A stretch of DNA of 64,000 nucleotides from Lelliottia sp. WAP21 (GCF_020532665.2 NZ_JAIWPG020000012.1:62001-126000), one strand, 5' to 3'. Shown: positions 1 through 9,262, numbered from the stretch's first letter. The notes: generated by a model from the sequence alone, not told the origin. Numbers and translations: made by a program.

Positions 1-678
1 CTCGTCACGCTTCCGGTCAGCCAGATGGGGATGGCCGTCGCACCGTTCGATAAACCGCATCCGGTGCTGCGCATTCAGCCGCTGCTGGTCACTGCCTCGG
101 GTGAGATGCCCGATACGCTGGCGACCCTTCCTGCGCTCCCCACGCTTGAAGGATTAACGCAGCGGAATCTGCAGCTTTCTATGGATCCGATGCTCGATAT
201 GATGGGCATGCAGGCGCTTATGAAAAAATACGGCGACCAGGCGATGGCGGGGATGCACCATGGAAATATGATGGGCCATATGAATATGGACCACGGTAAA
301 ATGGGCGGCATGAATCACGGCGGGCATGGATTTGATTTCCACAATGCTAACCGGATTAACGGCAAGGCGTTTGATATGAACACGCCGATGTTTGCTGCGA
401 CGAAAGGGCAATTTGAACGCTGGGTGATTTCGGGCGAAGGCGACATGATGCTGCATCCGTTCCATATCCACGGGACGCAGTTCCGCATTTTATCTGAAAA
501 CGGCAACGCACCTGCGGCTCATCGTACCGGCTGGAAAGATACGGTACGCGTGGAAGGCGGCATCAGTGAGGTGCTGGTGAAGTTTGACCATGACGCACCG
601 AAGGAGTTTGCCTACATGGCGCACTGCCACCTGCTGGAACATGAAGATACGGGGATGATGCTGGGGTTCACGGTTTAG
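1..678 (+). CDS. cueO: Multicopper oxidase CueO, C-terminal part (5' end outside window)
   Basis: Periplasmic cuprous oxidase that protects against copper by oxidising Cu(I). The reading frame is open from base 1, so only about the last 225 residues are present. A methionine- and histidine-rich segment lies at about bases 180-330 and matches the Met-rich copper-binding insert typical of CueO. It is followed by the type 1/type 3 copper ligands: HPFHIHG at about 451-474 and HCHLLEH at about 619-642, with the axial Met region just after. The gene ends at TAG and faces gcd tail to tail across a tandem repeat array. The family and name are secure from these motifs and the cueO-gcd-hpt order; the N-terminus and Tat signal cannot be judged here. 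Confidence 0.95.
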   Translation, partial: LVTLPVSQMGMAVAPFDKPHPVLRIQPLLVTASGEMPDTLATLPALPTLEGLTQRNLQLSMDPMLDMMGMQALMKKYGDQAMAGMHHGNMMGHMNMDHGKMGGMNHGGHGFDFHNANRINGKAFDMNTPMFAATKGQFERWVISGEGDMMLHPFHIHGTQFRILSENGNAPAAHRTGWKDTVRVEGGISEVLVKFDHDAPKEFAYMAHCHLLEHEDTGMMLGFTV

Positions 679-1229
679 TCCTGTGCGGTGTGATGCCCTC
701 ACCCCGACCCTCTCCCACGGGGAGAGGGGGAAAGACAAAAACGGCAACCGAGGTTGCCGTTTTGCGTAGACCCAGTGCGGTCTGATGCCCTCACCCCGGC
801 CCTCTCCCACAGGGAGAGGGGGAAAGACAAAAACGGCAACCGAGGTTGCCGTTTTGCGAAGACCCTGTGCGGTCTGATGCTCTCACCCCAGCCCTCTCCC
901 ACGGGAGAGGGGGAAAGACAAAAACGGCAACCGAGGTTGCCGTTTTGCGAAGACCCTGTGCGGTCTGATGCTCTCACTCCGGCCCTCTCCCACGGGGAGA
1001 GGGGGAAAGACAAAAACGGCAACCGAGGTTGCCGTTTTGCGTAGACCCAGTGCGGTGTGATGCCCTCACCCCAGCCCTCTCCCACGGGGAGAGGGGGAAA
1101 GACAAAAACGGCAACCGAGGTTGCCGTTTTGCGAAGACCCTGTGAGGTCTGATGTCCTCACCCCGGCCCTCTCCCACGGGGAGAGGGGGCAAAGACTAAA
1201 AACGGCAACCGAGGTTGCCGTTTTGCTTT
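679..1229. repeat. Tandem array of about six 92-bp palindrome-plus-terminator units
   Basis: The whole cueO/gcd gap is a direct tandem array. The core CGGCAACC recurs at 742, 834, 925, 1017, 1109 and 1203, giving periods of 92, 91, 92, 92 and 94 bp. Each unit holds a GATG(C/T)(C/T)CTCAC(C/T)CC lead-in, the palindrome CCCTCTCCC-ACG-GGGAGAGGG (first copy 708-728; the third copy has lost one G), and a terminator-like hairpin AAAACGGCAAC...GTTGCCGTTTT. Only the last unit runs into a longer T-rich tail. Short open frames in the array are by-products of the repeat. The gap holds no gene. Confidence 0.95.
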
Positions 1230-1230
1230 T
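1199..1230. terminator. Bidirectional terminator for cueO and gcd
   Basis: The hairpin AAAACGGCAACC / GGTTGCCGTTTT is flanked by A-rich sequence on one side and a GCTTTTTATTTT tail on the other. It can end transcription from cueO (plus) and gcd (minus). It is the last of six copies in the array. Confidence 0.75.
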
Positions 1231-3620
1231 TATTTTGAATCGTCAGGTAAAGCGTACGCGACAATATAATCGCCCATCTTTGTCCCAAACGAACCATGAC
1301 CACCGGCAGAGATGACAACGTACTGTTTGCCATTCACTTCATAGGTCATTGGCGTCGCTTGTCCACCTGCTGGCAGACGGCCTTGCCACAGTTTCTCACC
1401 GTTGGTCATGTTGTACGCGCGCAGATAGTTATCTGCGGTTGCCGCGATGAACAGCACATTACCGGCGGTAGAGATTGGGCCACCCAGCATTGGCATACCC
1501 ATGTTGAACGGCACGGGAACAGGCATCGGGAATGGCATGCTATCCTGCGGCGTACCAATACGTTTCTTCCAGACCACTTCATTGGTTTTCAGATCCGTTG
1601 CTGCGATATAACCCCAGGCAGGCTGTTTACACGGCAAGCCAAACGGTGAAAGGAACGGATTCAGCGTCACGCCAAACGGTACGCCATACTGCGGCTGAAT
1701 ACCCGCTTCGGTACCGGAACCTTTTGCATCCTTCGGTGGTTCCATTGGGTTACCCGGACCACGTGGGATCAGCTTAGAGACAAACGGCAGCGCCATCGGG
1801 TTGGCAATGGCCACCTGACGGTTTGGATCAACCGAAATACCGCCCCATTCAAACATCCCCAGGTTACCCGGGAAGACCAGCGTGCCTTGCTCTGACGGCG
1901 GGGTAAAGATGCCTTCATAGCGCAGCTGATGGAACATCACACGGCAGACCAGCTGGTCAAACATCGTGGCGCCCCACATGTCTGCACCGCTCAGGTCTTT
2001 CTTCGGACGGAAGCTCAGGTCAGAGAATGGCTGTGTTTTGGTGACATAGTCGCCTTTGGCAGCGCCCTGCGGAACGGGTTTTTCTGGTGCCGGAACAACC
2101 AGCTTACCGTTGCTGCGATCCAGCACAAAGATGTTGCCCGTTTTCGCCGGGGCATAAATGACCGGAACGGTTTTGCCGTTAACGGTAATGTCAGCCAGCG
2201 TTGGCTGGGACGGCATGTCCATATCCCACAGATCGTGGTGAACGGTCTGGTAGCTCCACGCCAGTTTACCGGTGGTCGCGTTCAGCGCCACGATAGAGCT
2301 GGCAAAACGCTCCTGCTCAGGCGTGCGGTTCCCACCCCAGATATCCGGTGTGGTCACACCCATCGGCAGGTAGACCAGGTCCAGCTTCGCGTCATACGCC
2401 GCCGGTGCCCAGGAGTTAGGTGAGTTGAAGGTAAAGGTGTGTTCGTCCGATGGGATCGCGTTCGGATCTTTCGCGCCCGGGTCGAAGGCCCACAGCAGTT
2501 TACCGGTGTTCACGTCAAAGCCACGGATCACGCCCGAGGTTTCACGGGTAGAGAAGTTATCGGTGACCGAGCCGGCAATGACGATAGTTTTATCGGTAAT
2601 GATCGGCGGTGAGGTTGGCTCATACAGACCCGGCGTGGTGTCCGGCATGTTGGTCTGCAGATTCAGGATACCTTTGTTGGCAAAGGTCTCACACAGCTTA
2701 CCGGTTTCGGCATTGATCGCGAACAGGCGGCCATCGTTTACCGGCAGCATGATGCGGCGAGGACAGTCGGCAATGACTTCAGGGCTCGCATTATCAGCAC
2801 GCGCTTCGTGGTAAGAGACACCACGGCAGGTCACGTGCTGGAACGTCGGGTTGGAGTTCAGTTGCGGGTCGAAGTGCCATTTCTCTTTACCGGTGGCCGC
2901 GTCAAGCGCGAACAGACGCTGGTGCGCCGTACACAGATAAAGCATGTTGCCCACTTTGATAGGGGTCACTTCGTTGGTCAGTTCACCCGGATCGTTTGCG
3001 GTTGGCAGGTCACCCGTACGGAATACCCAAGCCTCTTTCAGGTTCTTCACGTTGTCGGCGTTGATCTGCTTCAGCGGAGAGAAACGTTGACCTTCCTGGT
3101 TACGCCCATAGGCAGGCCAGTCAGCGTCAGGGACATCTGAAATGGCCGCTGCCGGCGTGGACTCTGCACTCAGGGTACCGTTCACTTCCTGCGGGTCGTT
3201 AAAGCCTGCCCAGGTGAGCATGCCGCCGCTGATCAACAGCGCGACAACCAGCGCCGCTACGGCACCGTTGGATGGGACAAGGAGTCGACGCCAGACGAAG
3301 GGCAAAATCAGCCAGACGCCGAAGAAGACGATGATGTCGCTGCGTGGCGTCAGCGCCCAGAAGTCGAAGCCGACCTCCCAGACACCCCACACCATGGTAG
3401 CGAGAAGAAATGCTGCATACAGCCACAGGGCGGCACGCTTTCCGCGCCACAGCATAAAGGCCACGCCAAGCATGACCAGGCCTGCGATGGGATAATACCA
3501 GGAGCCGCCGATTGCGACTAACCAGGCTCCGCCGATTAACAGGTAGAGTCCGCAGAGAGCTGCGAACAACGCTGTCAGGGTCACGAGCAAACGCGACCGT
3601 TGAGGATATGTTTCCGCCAT
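1230..3620 (-). CDS. gcd: Quinoprotein glucose dehydrogenase (membrane-bound, PQQ-dependent)
   Basis: Oxidises periplasmic glucose to gluconolactone with pyrroloquinoline quinone and passes electrons to ubiquinone. The protein is 796 residues, the usual length for Gcd. About the first 140 residues form five hydrophobic membrane spans. The rest is a periplasmic eight-bladed propeller with repeated Trp-containing motifs such as DWPAYGRNQEGQRFSPL near the domain start and NNGDG-like cofactor-pocket elements. The ATG at 3620 gives an N-terminus like that of E. coli. It is divergent from hpt and shares a 205-bp control region with a perfect CRP site. No PQQ synthesis genes are in the window, so whether the enzyme is made as holoenzyme cannot be judged here. 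Confidence 0.97.
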   Translation of the reverse strand: MAETYPQRSRLLVTLTALFAALCGLYLLIGGAWLVAIGGSWYYPIAGLVMLGVAFMLWRGKRAALWLYAAFLLATMVWGVWEVGFDFWALTPRSDIIVFFGVWLILPFVWRRLLVPSNGAVAALVVALLISGGMLTWAGFNDPQEVNGTLSAESTPAAAISDVPDADWPAYGRNQEGQRFSPLKQINADNVKNLKEAWVFRTGDLPTANDPGELTNEVTPIKVGNMLYLCTAHQRLFALDAATGKEKWHFDPQLNSNPTFQHVTCRGVSYHEARADNASPEVIADCPRRIMLPVNDGRLFAINAETGKLCETFANKGILNLQTNMPDTTPGLYEPTSPPIITDKTIVIAGSVTDNFSTRETSGVIRGFDVNTGKLLWAFDPGAKDPNAIPSDEHTFTFNSPNSWAPAAYDAKLDLVYLPMGVTTPDIWGGNRTPEQERFASSIVALNATTGKLAWSYQTVHHDLWDMDMPSQPTLADITVNGKTVPVIYAPAKTGNIFVLDRSNGKLVVPAPEKPVPQGAAKGDYVTKTQPFSDLSFRPKKDLSGADMWGATMFDQLVCRVMFHQLRYEGIFTPPSEQGTLVFPGNLGMFEWGGISVDPNRQVAIANPMALPFVSKLIPRGPGNPMEPPKDAKGSGTEAGIQPQYGVPFGVTLNPFLSPFGLPCKQPAWGYIAATDLKTNEVVWKKRIGTPQDSMPFPMPVPVPFNMGMPMLGGPISTAGNVLFIAATADNYLRAYNMTNGEKLWQGRLPAGGQATPMTYEVNGKQYVVISAGGHGSFGTKMGDYIVAYALPDDSK

Positions 3621-3681
3621 AGAAAGTTACTCTTTAGTTTTGTTAAAATTTTGATAGCAATTAATTATAGGTATTAACAAG

Positions 3682-3697
3682 TGTGATCGGAATCACA
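3682..3697. promoter_or_regulatory. CRP (cAMP receptor protein) binding site between gcd and hpt
   Basis: TGTGATCGGAATCACA matches both half-sites of the CRP consensus TGTGA-N6-TCACA with no mismatch. It lies 62 bp upstream of the gcd start and about 47 bp upstream of the hpt -10 box. In E. coli gcd is known to be negatively regulated by cAMP-CRP. Control of hpt from the same site is inference. Confidence 0.85.
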
Positions 3698-3740
3698 AAA
3701 TGAGCTTTTAACAACGCATGCGCCAGGCGGAGGTATTTGC

Positions 3741-3749
3741 TGGTATAAT
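3741..3749 (+). promoter_or_regulatory. hpt promoter, extended -10 box
   Basis: TGGTATAAT has a perfect TATAAT (3744-3749) with an upstream TG dinucleotide, an extended -10 element. No good -35 box is visible at 17 bp. The start codon of hpt is 77 bp downstream of the -10. Confidence 0.6.
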
Positions 3750-3825
3750 GCTTTGCTTGTGATTCAGTGCCGGAAGCAGGTCTTGCGGTATTGGAAGAGT
3801 GTTTTAAAATCATACGGTTAGTAAA

Positions 3826-4362
3826 ATGAAACATACTGTTGAAGTGATGATCCCGGAAGCGGAGATCAAAGCGCGTATCGCCGAATTAGGTCGTGAAATC
3901 ACCGAACGTTACAAAGATAGCGGCAGCGATATGGTGCTGGTTGGACTGTTGCGTGGCTCATTTATGTTCATGGCTGACCTGTGCCGTGAGGTTCAGGTGT
4001 CCCATGAAGTCGATTTTATGACCGCCTCCAGCTACGGCAGCGGTATGTCGACCACCCGTGATGTGAAAATTCTGAAAGACCTGGACGAAGATATTCGCGG
4101 TAAAGATGTGTTGATCGTTGAGGATATTATCGACTCCGGCAACACGCTCTCTAAAGTGCGCGAAATCCTGAGCCTGCGTGCGCCCAAATCACTGGCGATT
4201 TGTACCTTGCTGGATAAACCGTCGCGTCGTGAAGTTGACGTGCCGGTTGAGTATGTGGGGTTCTCGATTCCGGACGAATTCGTGGTGGGTTACGGCATTG
4301 ATTACGCCCAGCGTTATCGCCATCTGCCGTATGTCGGCAAAGTGGTGTTGCTGGACGAGTAA
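3826..4362 (+). CDS. hpt: Hypoxanthine phosphoribosyltransferase
   Basis: Purine salvage enzyme that joins hypoxanthine (and less well guanine) to PRPP to give IMP or GMP in the cytoplasm. It has 178 residues, as in E. coli. The PRPP-binding signature [10 protein letters not shown] is at residues 98-107. The flexible-loop SYGSG is at about 69-73. The gene is a single cistron divergent from gcd and convergent with can. It ends in TAATGA, followed almost at once by a run of eleven G residues (4370-4380). Confidence 0.97.
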   Translation: MKHTVEVMIPEAEIKARIAELGREITERYKDSGSDMVLVGLLRGSFMFMADLCREVQVSHEVDFMTASSYGSGMSTTRDVKILKDLDEDIRGKDVLIVEDIIDSGNTLSKVREILSLRAPKSLAICTLLDKPSRREVDVPVEYVGFSIPDEFVVGYGIDYAQRYRHLPYVGKVVLLDE

Positions 4363-4369
4363 TGAAGGC

Positions 4370-4380
4370 GGGGGGGGGGG
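4370..4380. repeat. Homopolymeric tract of 11 G just after hpt
   Basis: Eleven consecutive G lie six bases after the hpt TAA stop. The tract is non-coding on both strands. Runs of this length are prone to slippage and to sequencing error. Confidence 0.9.
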
Positions 4381-4400
4381 CTGCTGGTTTCAGTATGTGC

Positions 4401-4445
4401 GGCCTGATGCCCTCACCCCGTCCCTCTCCCACAGGGAGAGGGGGC
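4401..4445. repeat. Palindromic repeat, hpt/can copy
   Basis: The copy has the lead-in GCCTGATGCCCTCACCCCG and then CCCTCTCCC (4422-4430), ACA, GGGAGAGGG (4434-4442), a perfect 9-bp stem. It is the same element as in the cueO/gcd array and is followed by the same type of terminator. Confidence 0.9.
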
Positions 4446-4453
4446 AAACATTA

Positions 4454-4486
4454 AAAAAGGCAACTTGCGTTGCCTTTTTGTTTTTA
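4454..4486. terminator. Bidirectional terminator between hpt and can
   Basis: AAAAAGGCAAC / GTTGCCTTTTT, an 11-bp perfect stem with loop TTGC, is followed by GTTTTT on the plus strand and has an A-run on the other side. It serves both convergent genes. Confidence 0.85.
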
Positions 4487-4497
4487 CCTCGTGGCTT

Positions 4498-5160
4498 TTA
4501 TTTATGATTAACGTGCTTGAGCTTAAGGTTGGCAATCCCGGAACGGTAGCGCTGTTCCAGGGTTTCGCGGTTGGTGGCGGTGACTTCCAGATTGCGCAGC
4601 AAGCCGTCATGAATGCCGTAGGCCCAGCCGTGAACCGACACTTTTTGCCCGCGTTTCCAGGCCGACTGCATAATGGTTGAATGGCCCAAGTTATATACCT
4701 GCTCCATGACGTTAAGTTCGCACAGGGTATCAAGACGGCGCTCCTGGGGCATTTCGCCCAGCAGTGAGCTATGTTTGAACCAGATATCCCGAATGTGCAG
4801 CAGCCAGTTGTCGATTAAACCCAGCTCCAGATTATCAATGGCCGACTGTACGCCGCCGCAGCCGTAGTGGCCGCAAATAATAATATGTTCGACTTCGAGG
4901 ACGTCGACTGCATACTGGACGACAGAGAGGCAGTTAAGGTCGGTATGAATGACCAGGTTAGCAACGTTACGATGGACGAACAGTTCGCCAGGTTCAAGGC
5001 CGGTTAGACGTTCTGCCGGGACGCGGCTGTCAGAGCAACCAATCCATAAAAAGCGTGGATTCTGCGCTTGCGCCAGTTTTTCAAAAAATCCCGGATCCTC
5101 TTCTATCAGCATTTTTGACCATAGTGCATTGTTGCTGATGAGTGTATCTATGTCATTCAT
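4498..5160 (-). CDS. can: Beta-class carbonic anhydrase
   Basis: Zinc enzyme that interconverts CO2 and bicarbonate in the cytoplasm and supplies bicarbonate for growth in air. I place the start at the ATG at 5160 ([11 protein letters not shown]), which gives 220 residues as in E. coli Can. The frame stays open for 24 more codons upstream, but that stretch is not conserved. Zinc ligands and catalytic residues are in place: Cys42, Asp44 and Arg46 in GCSDSR, and His98 and Cys101 in ICGHYGCGG. It is a single gene, divergent from yadG. Confidence 0.97.
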   Translation of the reverse strand: MNDIDTLISNNALWSKMLIEEDPGFFEKLAQAQNPRFLWIGCSDSRVPAERLTGLEPGELFVHRNVANLVIHTDLNCLSVVQYAVDVLEVEHIIICGHYGCGGVQSAIDNLELGLIDNWLLHIRDIWFKHSSLLGEMPQERRLDTLCELNVMEQVYNLGHSTIMQSAWKRGQKVSVHGWAYGIHDGLLRNLEVTATNRETLEQRYRSGIANLKLKHVNHK

Positions 5161-5267
5161 AGAGGTTAACGACCTGTAACCGAGTAATTGCGTTGCGCTA
5201 ATATAGGGTAACTGGGCTTTTATTGAAACCACACAACGTGTGTCAGAACTATAGGTAAGTTGAATTC

Positions 5268-6194
5268 ATGACTATCGCACTGGAGCTTGAGCAGCTCAAA
5301 AAAGTCTACCCGGGTGGCGTTCAGGCGCTGCGTGGTATCGACCTGAAAGTCGACGCGGGGGACTTCTATGCCCTCCTGGGGCCAAACGGCGCAGGTAAAT
5401 CCACCACCATCGGCATTATTAGTTCTCTGGTGAATAAATCATCCGGCAAGGTGTCGGTGTTTGGTTACGATCTGGAAAAAGATGTCGTGAACGCCAAGCG
5501 GCAGCTCGGGCTGGTACCGCAAGAGTTTAACTTTAACCCGTTTGAGACCGTGCAGCAGATCGTGGTGAATCAGGCCGGTTACTATGGTGTGGAGCGAAAA
5601 GAGGCCCAGGAGCGCAGCGAAAAATACTTAAAACAGCTCGATCTGTGGGAAAAGCGCGACGAACGCGCGCGGATGTTGTCCGGCGGGATGAAGCGCCGTT
5701 TGATGATTGCCCGTGCGCTGATGCACGAGCCGAAACTGTTGATTCTTGATGAGCCGACGGCGGGTGTCGATATTGAACTTCGTCGCTCAATGTGGGGCTT
5801 TTTAAAGGATTTGAACGACAAAGGCACCACCATCATCCTTACCACGCACTATCTCGAAGAGGCAGAAATGCTCTGCCGGAATATCGGGATTATTCAGCGC
5901 GGCGAGCTGGTGGAAAACACCTCGATGAAAAACCTGCTTTCAAAACTGAAGTCCGAAACCTTTATCCTCGATCTGGCGGCTAAAAGCGCGCTGCCTAAGC
6001 TTGAAGGGTATCAATATCGTCTGGTGGACACCTCCACGCTGGAAGTGGAAGTGCTGCGCGAGCAGGGCATTAACAGCGTGTTCTCGCAATTAAGTGCCCA
6101 GGGAATTCAGGTGCTGAGTATGCGTAACAAAGCCAACCGACTGGAAGAGCTGTTTGTCTCTCTGGTGAACGATAAACAAGGAGAGCAGGCATGA
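5268..6194 (+). CDS. yadG: ABC-2 type exporter, ATP-binding subunit YadG
   Basis: ATPase of a two-gene ABC exporter; substrate unknown. It has 308 residues, with Walker A GPNGAGKST at 38-46, the ABC signature LSGG at 137-140, Walker B LLILDEPTAGVD at 157-168 and the switch histidine in LTTHYLEEAEML. The C-terminal extension of about 80 residues is usual in exporters of the CcmA/drug-resistance group. Its stop overlaps the start of yadH by four bases (ATGA), so the two are translationally coupled. Family and operon are clear; any substrate would be a guess. Confidence 0.95.
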   Translation: MTIALELEQLKKVYPGGVQALRGIDLKVDAGDFYALLGPNGAGKSTTIGIISSLVNKSSGKVSVFGYDLEKDVVNAKRQLGLVPQEFNFNPFETVQQIVVNQAGYYGVERKEAQERSEKYLKQLDLWEKRDERARMLSGGMKRRLMIARALMHEPKLLILDEPTAGVDIELRRSMWGFLKDLNDKGTTIILTTHYLEEAEMLCRNIGIIQRGELVENTSMKNLLSKLKSETFILDLAAKSALPKLEGYQYRLVDTSTLEVEVLREQGINSVFSQLSAQGIQVLSMRNKANRLEELFVSLVNDKQGEQA

Positions 6195-6961
6195 CGCATC
6201 TTTATTGGGTGGCGCTGAAGAGTATCTGGGCCAAAGAGATCAACCGTTTTATGCGCATCTGGGTCCAGACCCTGGTGCCGCCGGTGATCACCATGACGCT
6301 CTACTTTATTATTTTCGGTAATTTGATTGGCTCACGCATTGGTGAAATGCATGGCTTCAGCTACATGCAGTTTATTGTACCTGGCCTTATCATGATGGCG
6401 GTGATCACCAATGCCTACGCTAACGTGGCATCCTCGTTCTTCAGCGCGAAGTTCCAGCGCAATATTGAGGAGTTGCTGGTGGCACCCGTCCCGACGCATG
6501 TCATCATTGCCGGGTATGTCGGCGGCGGCGTGGCAAGGGCATTGTGCGTGGGGATTCTGGTCACCGCGATATCGCTGTTCTTTGTGCCGTTCCAGGTGCA
6601 TTCATGGCTGTTTGTCGCCTTGACGCTCCTGATGACCGCTGTGCTGTTCTCGCTGGCAGGTCTTTTGAACGCGGTCTTTGCCACCACCTTTGATGATATC
6701 AGCCTGATCCCGACCTTTGTCCTGACGCCGCTGACCTATCTGGGTGGGGTGTTCTATTCCCTGACGCTGCTGCCTCCGTTCTGGCAGGCGTTGTCCCACT
6801 TAAACCCGATTGTGTACATGATCAGTGGTTTCCGTTTTGGCTTCCTGGGGATCAGCGACGTTCCGCTGTTTACCACGGTCGCGGTGCTGGCTGTCTTCAT
6901 TATTGCTTTCTATATTCTGTGCTGGTATCTGATCCAGCGCGGACGCGGGCTGCGTAGCTAA
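6191..6961 (+). CDS. yadH: ABC-2 type exporter, membrane subunit YadH
   Basis: Inner-membrane permease partner of YadG. The 256 residues carry about six hydrophobic spans and the ABC-2 family stretch around PLTYLGGVFYSLTLLP near residues 180-197, typical of this permease fold. The start overlaps the yadG stop by four bases. A hairpin terminator follows seven bases after the stop. Substrate unknown. Confidence 0.95.
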   Translation: MTHLYWVALKSIWAKEINRFMRIWVQTLVPPVITMTLYFIIFGNLIGSRIGEMHGFSYMQFIVPGLIMMAVITNAYANVASSFFSAKFQRNIEELLVAPVPTHVIIAGYVGGGVARALCVGILVTAISLFFVPFQVHSWLFVALTLLMTAVLFSLAGLLNAVFATTFDDISLIPTFVLTPLTYLGGVFYSLTLLPPFWQALSHLNPIVYMISGFRFGFLGISDVPLFTTVAVLAVFIIAFYILCWYLIQRGRGLRS

Positions 6962-6967
6962 TCTTCT

Positions 6968-7003
6968 CACCCGGCGGTATTGTCACTGCCGGGTGCTTTT
7001 CTT
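6968..7003 (+). terminator. Terminator after yadGH
   Basis: CACCCGGC (6968-6975) pairs with GCCGGGTG (6988-6995); three more pairs including one wobble extend the stem inward. A CTTTTCTTT tail follows. Confidence 0.8.
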
Positions 7004-7068
7004 TGACTGCAATCACCGACACCCAGGCTTACCCTCGCTACACTACTCCCCTGCAAAGGAGAGAGACT

Positions 7069-7509
7069 ATGCTCGGCTGGGTAATCACCTGTCATGATGA
7101 CGAAGCGCAAAAAATTCTGGATCGTCTGGAAATGAAATTCGGCCCGCTGGCGCAATGCCAGGCGGTCAACTACTGGCGCGGCCTGAGTACAAACATGCTA
7201 AGCCGTATGATGTGCGACGCCTTACATCAAACGGACACAGGCGACGGGGTGATCTTTTTGACCGATAAGTCGGGCGCAGCGCCTTATCGCGCGGCGGCAT
7301 TATTAAGCCATAAACACGACAACTGTGAAGTCATCTCCGGCATTCATTATGGCTTACTGGAAATGATGTACCCGCTTCGGGAAACGCTTAACAGCGCTGA
7401 ATTTCGCGATACGTTAGTCGGGCAGGAAATCCCGGGCGTCAGTAGCCTGTGGCATCAGCAACAGAAAAACCCGCCTTTTGTCTTGTTGCATGATCTGTAT
7501 AAGAATTAA
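7069..7509 (+). CDS. yadI: PTS EIIA (mannose-family) domain protein YadI
   Basis: Single-domain protein of the mannose/sorbose-type PTS enzyme IIA family, 146 residues. I chose the ATG at 7069 (MLGWVITCHDD), which has a strong AAGGAGAGA ribosome site, over an upstream ATG at 7003. His9 sits where the phosphorylated histidine of EIIA-Man is found. No IIB, IIC or IID genes are nearby, so it is an orphan component. Its transport role, if any, is unknown. Confidence 0.9.
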   Translation: MLGWVITCHDDEAQKILDRLEMKFGPLAQCQAVNYWRGLSTNMLSRMMCDALHQTDTGDGVIFLTDKSGAAPYRAAALLSHKHDNCEVISGIHYGLLEMMYPLRETLNSAEFRDTLVGQEIPGVSSLWHQQQKNPPFVLLHDLYKN

Positions 7510-7572
7510 ACATTGGTATTGATGGCGCTTTTGCTACAATAAGCGCTGATTTTTCGCATCGATTAATATCCC

Positions 7573-8820
7573 ATGTTCACTCGTGTTGTTTTCCTCGTTC
7601 TGCTCTTCTTCTCCGGCGGTGTTTCTGCCAGCCTGGTAAGCCAGGAAGGGCTTCCTGCTCAATATATGCAAACCACTGAAGATGCGGCAATCTGGGCGCA
7701 GGTGGGCAATAACGTCATTAACGTGGGCAATATTCTTGCCGGACAAATTATTGCTGTGGCGCCGACGGCGGCAGATTATTATGAATTCCGTTTTGGCTTT
7801 GGTACCGGATTTATCGATAAAGATCATCTGGAGAAAGTGCAGGGCAAGCAGCGGGTCCAGGATAATCTGGGCGATCTGAATAAGCCCCTGAGTAACCAAA
7901 ACCTTATCACCTGGAAAGATACGCCGGTCTACAACGCTCCTTCCAGCGGCAGCGCGCCGTTCGGAACGCTCAGTGCCAACCTGCGTTATCCCATTCTGAG
8001 TAAATTAAAAGATCGGCTTAATCAGACCTGGTATCAAATACGTATTGGTCACCGCCTGGCCTGGATCAGTAGTCTGGATGCCCAGGAGGACAAGGGGCTG
8101 CCGATACTGACCTATCACCATATTCTGCGGGATGAAGAGAACACCCGTTTTCGCCATACCTCCACCACCACCAGCGTGCGGGCTTTTAACAACCAGATGG
8201 CCTGGCTGCGCGATCAGGGTTACACCACGCTGACGATGTACCAGCTGGAAGGGTATGTCCGTAACAAAATGAACCTGCCGGCCAAATCGGTGGTGATTAC
8301 CTTTGACGATGGGCTGAAGTCGGTCAGCCGCTACGCCTACCCCATTTTGAAAGAGTACGGTTTTCAGGCGACGGCATTCATTATCTCGTCACGCATTAAA
8401 GGCCATGCGCAAAAGTGGGACCCTAAATCGCTGCAATTTATGAGCGTGGCAGAGATCAAAGGCATTCAGGATGTCTTTGATATCCAGTCCCATACGCATT
8501 TTTTGCATCGCGTCGACGGGGCCAAACACCCCATCTTACTGAGCCGCAGCTACCATGTGACGCTGTTTGATTTTGAACGTTCACGCCGGGCGCTGGCGCA
8601 ATTTAACCCGCATGTCCTTTATCTTTCTTATCCGTTTGGCGGTTACGATGATAAAGCAGTGAAAGCGGCGAACGATGCCGGTTTCCATCTGGCGGTGACC
8701 ACGGTCAAAGGGAAGGTAAAGCCGGGGGATAATCCGTTCTTATTGAAACGTCTGTATATCTTAAGAACGGATTCGCTGGAGACCATGTCGCGGCTGATCA
8801 GCAATCAGCCGCAGGGGTAG
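7573..8820 (+). CDS. yadE: Polysaccharide deacetylase family protein YadE
   Basis: Predicted exported carbohydrate esterase family 4 (NodB-like) deacetylase. It has 415 residues with a signal peptide of about 19 residues ending near VSAS. An N-terminal region of about 150 residues of no clear function precedes the NodB domain. In the domain the metal-binding Asp pair is in ITFDDG (about residues 243-248) and the second motif is SHTHFLH (about 305-311). The substrate is not known; a glycan N-deacetylase is the family expectation. A possible -10 box TACAAT lies at about 7533. The stop is only three bases from that of the convergent panD. Confidence 0.9.
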   Translation: MFTRVVFLVLLFFSGGVSASLVSQEGLPAQYMQTTEDAAIWAQVGNNVINVGNILAGQIIAVAPTAADYYEFRFGFGTGFIDKDHLEKVQGKQRVQDNLGDLNKPLSNQNLITWKDTPVYNAPSSGSAPFGTLSANLRYPILSKLKDRLNQTWYQIRIGHRLAWISSLDAQEDKGLPILTYHHILRDEENTRFRHTSTTTSVRAFNNQMAWLRDQGYTTLTMYQLEGYVRNKMNLPAKSVVITFDDGLKSVSRYAYPILKEYGFQATAFIISSRIKGHAQKWDPKSLQFMSVAEIKGIQDVFDIQSHTHFLHRVDGAKHPILLSRSYHVTLFDFERSRRALAQFNPHVLYLSYPFGGYDDKAVKAANDAGFHLAVTTVKGKVKPGDNPFLLKRLYILRTDSLETMSRLISNQPQG

Positions 8821-8823
8821 CAC

Positions 8824-9204
8824 TCAGGCAACCTGAACCGGAATGGCTTTTGCCGTCCGTTTCATGTCGTTGTCGCCGTCAAAATAGGCCACTTTAGGCT
8901 GCCAGCGGCGTGCTTCTTCGTCGGACATCATGACGAAGCTCGCGATAATCACGATATCGCCCACGTCGGCACAGTGCGCAGCCGCACCGTTGACGGAGAT
9001 GATTTTAGAGCCGCGTTCAGCCGCAATGGCGTACGTGGCGAAGCGTTTACCGTTCGTCACGTTCCAGATATCAATGGCTTCATTTTCAAGAATCCCGGCC
9101 GCATCGAGGAAATCCTGGTCAATCGCACAGGAACCCTCGTAATGCAGGTCTGCCTGCGTCACTTTGACACGGTGAAGCTTGCCTTGCAGCATCTTGCGAA
9201 TCAT
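8824..9204 (-). CDS. panD: Aspartate 1-decarboxylase proenzyme
   Basis: Makes beta-alanine from aspartate for pantothenate synthesis. The 126-residue form starts at the ATG at 9204 ([10 protein letters not shown]); a longer open frame upstream runs through repeat DNA and is rejected. The self-cleavage site Gly24-Ser25 is present in YEGSCAID, so the pyruvoyl cofactor can form from Ser25. It lies downstream of panB-panC on the same strand, 109 bp from panC. Its 3' end abuts yadE. Confidence 0.96.
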   Translation of the reverse strand: MIRKMLQGKLHRVKVTQADLHYEGSCAIDQDFLDAAGILENEAIDIWNVTNGKRFATYAIAAERGSKIISVNGAAAHCADVGDIVIIASFVMMSDEEARRWQPKVAYFDGDNDMKRTAKAIPVQVA

Positions 9205-9224
9205 AACGTTACCTTTACTCTTAT

Positions 9225-9262
9225 ACGCTCCCTCTCCGGTGAGAGGGAAGGGGGAGGGGAGA
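9225..9262. repeat. Palindromic repeat fragment between panD and panC
   Basis: CCCTCTC (9230-9236), CGGT, GAGAGGG (9241-9247) is a 7-bp stem with a different loop from the other copies. It is followed by GGGGGAGGGGAGAGG-type sequence. It lies inside the panC-panD spacer, where E. coli K-12 has yadD. Confidence 0.75.

Noticed and set aside
699..1192. Overlapping open frames on both strands in the cueO/gcd gap
   Set aside because: They are made of the 92-bp repeat translated over and over, with no ribosome sites; repeat by-products.
5161..5232. 24-codon N-terminal extension of can
   Set aside because: Not part of the conserved 220-residue protein.
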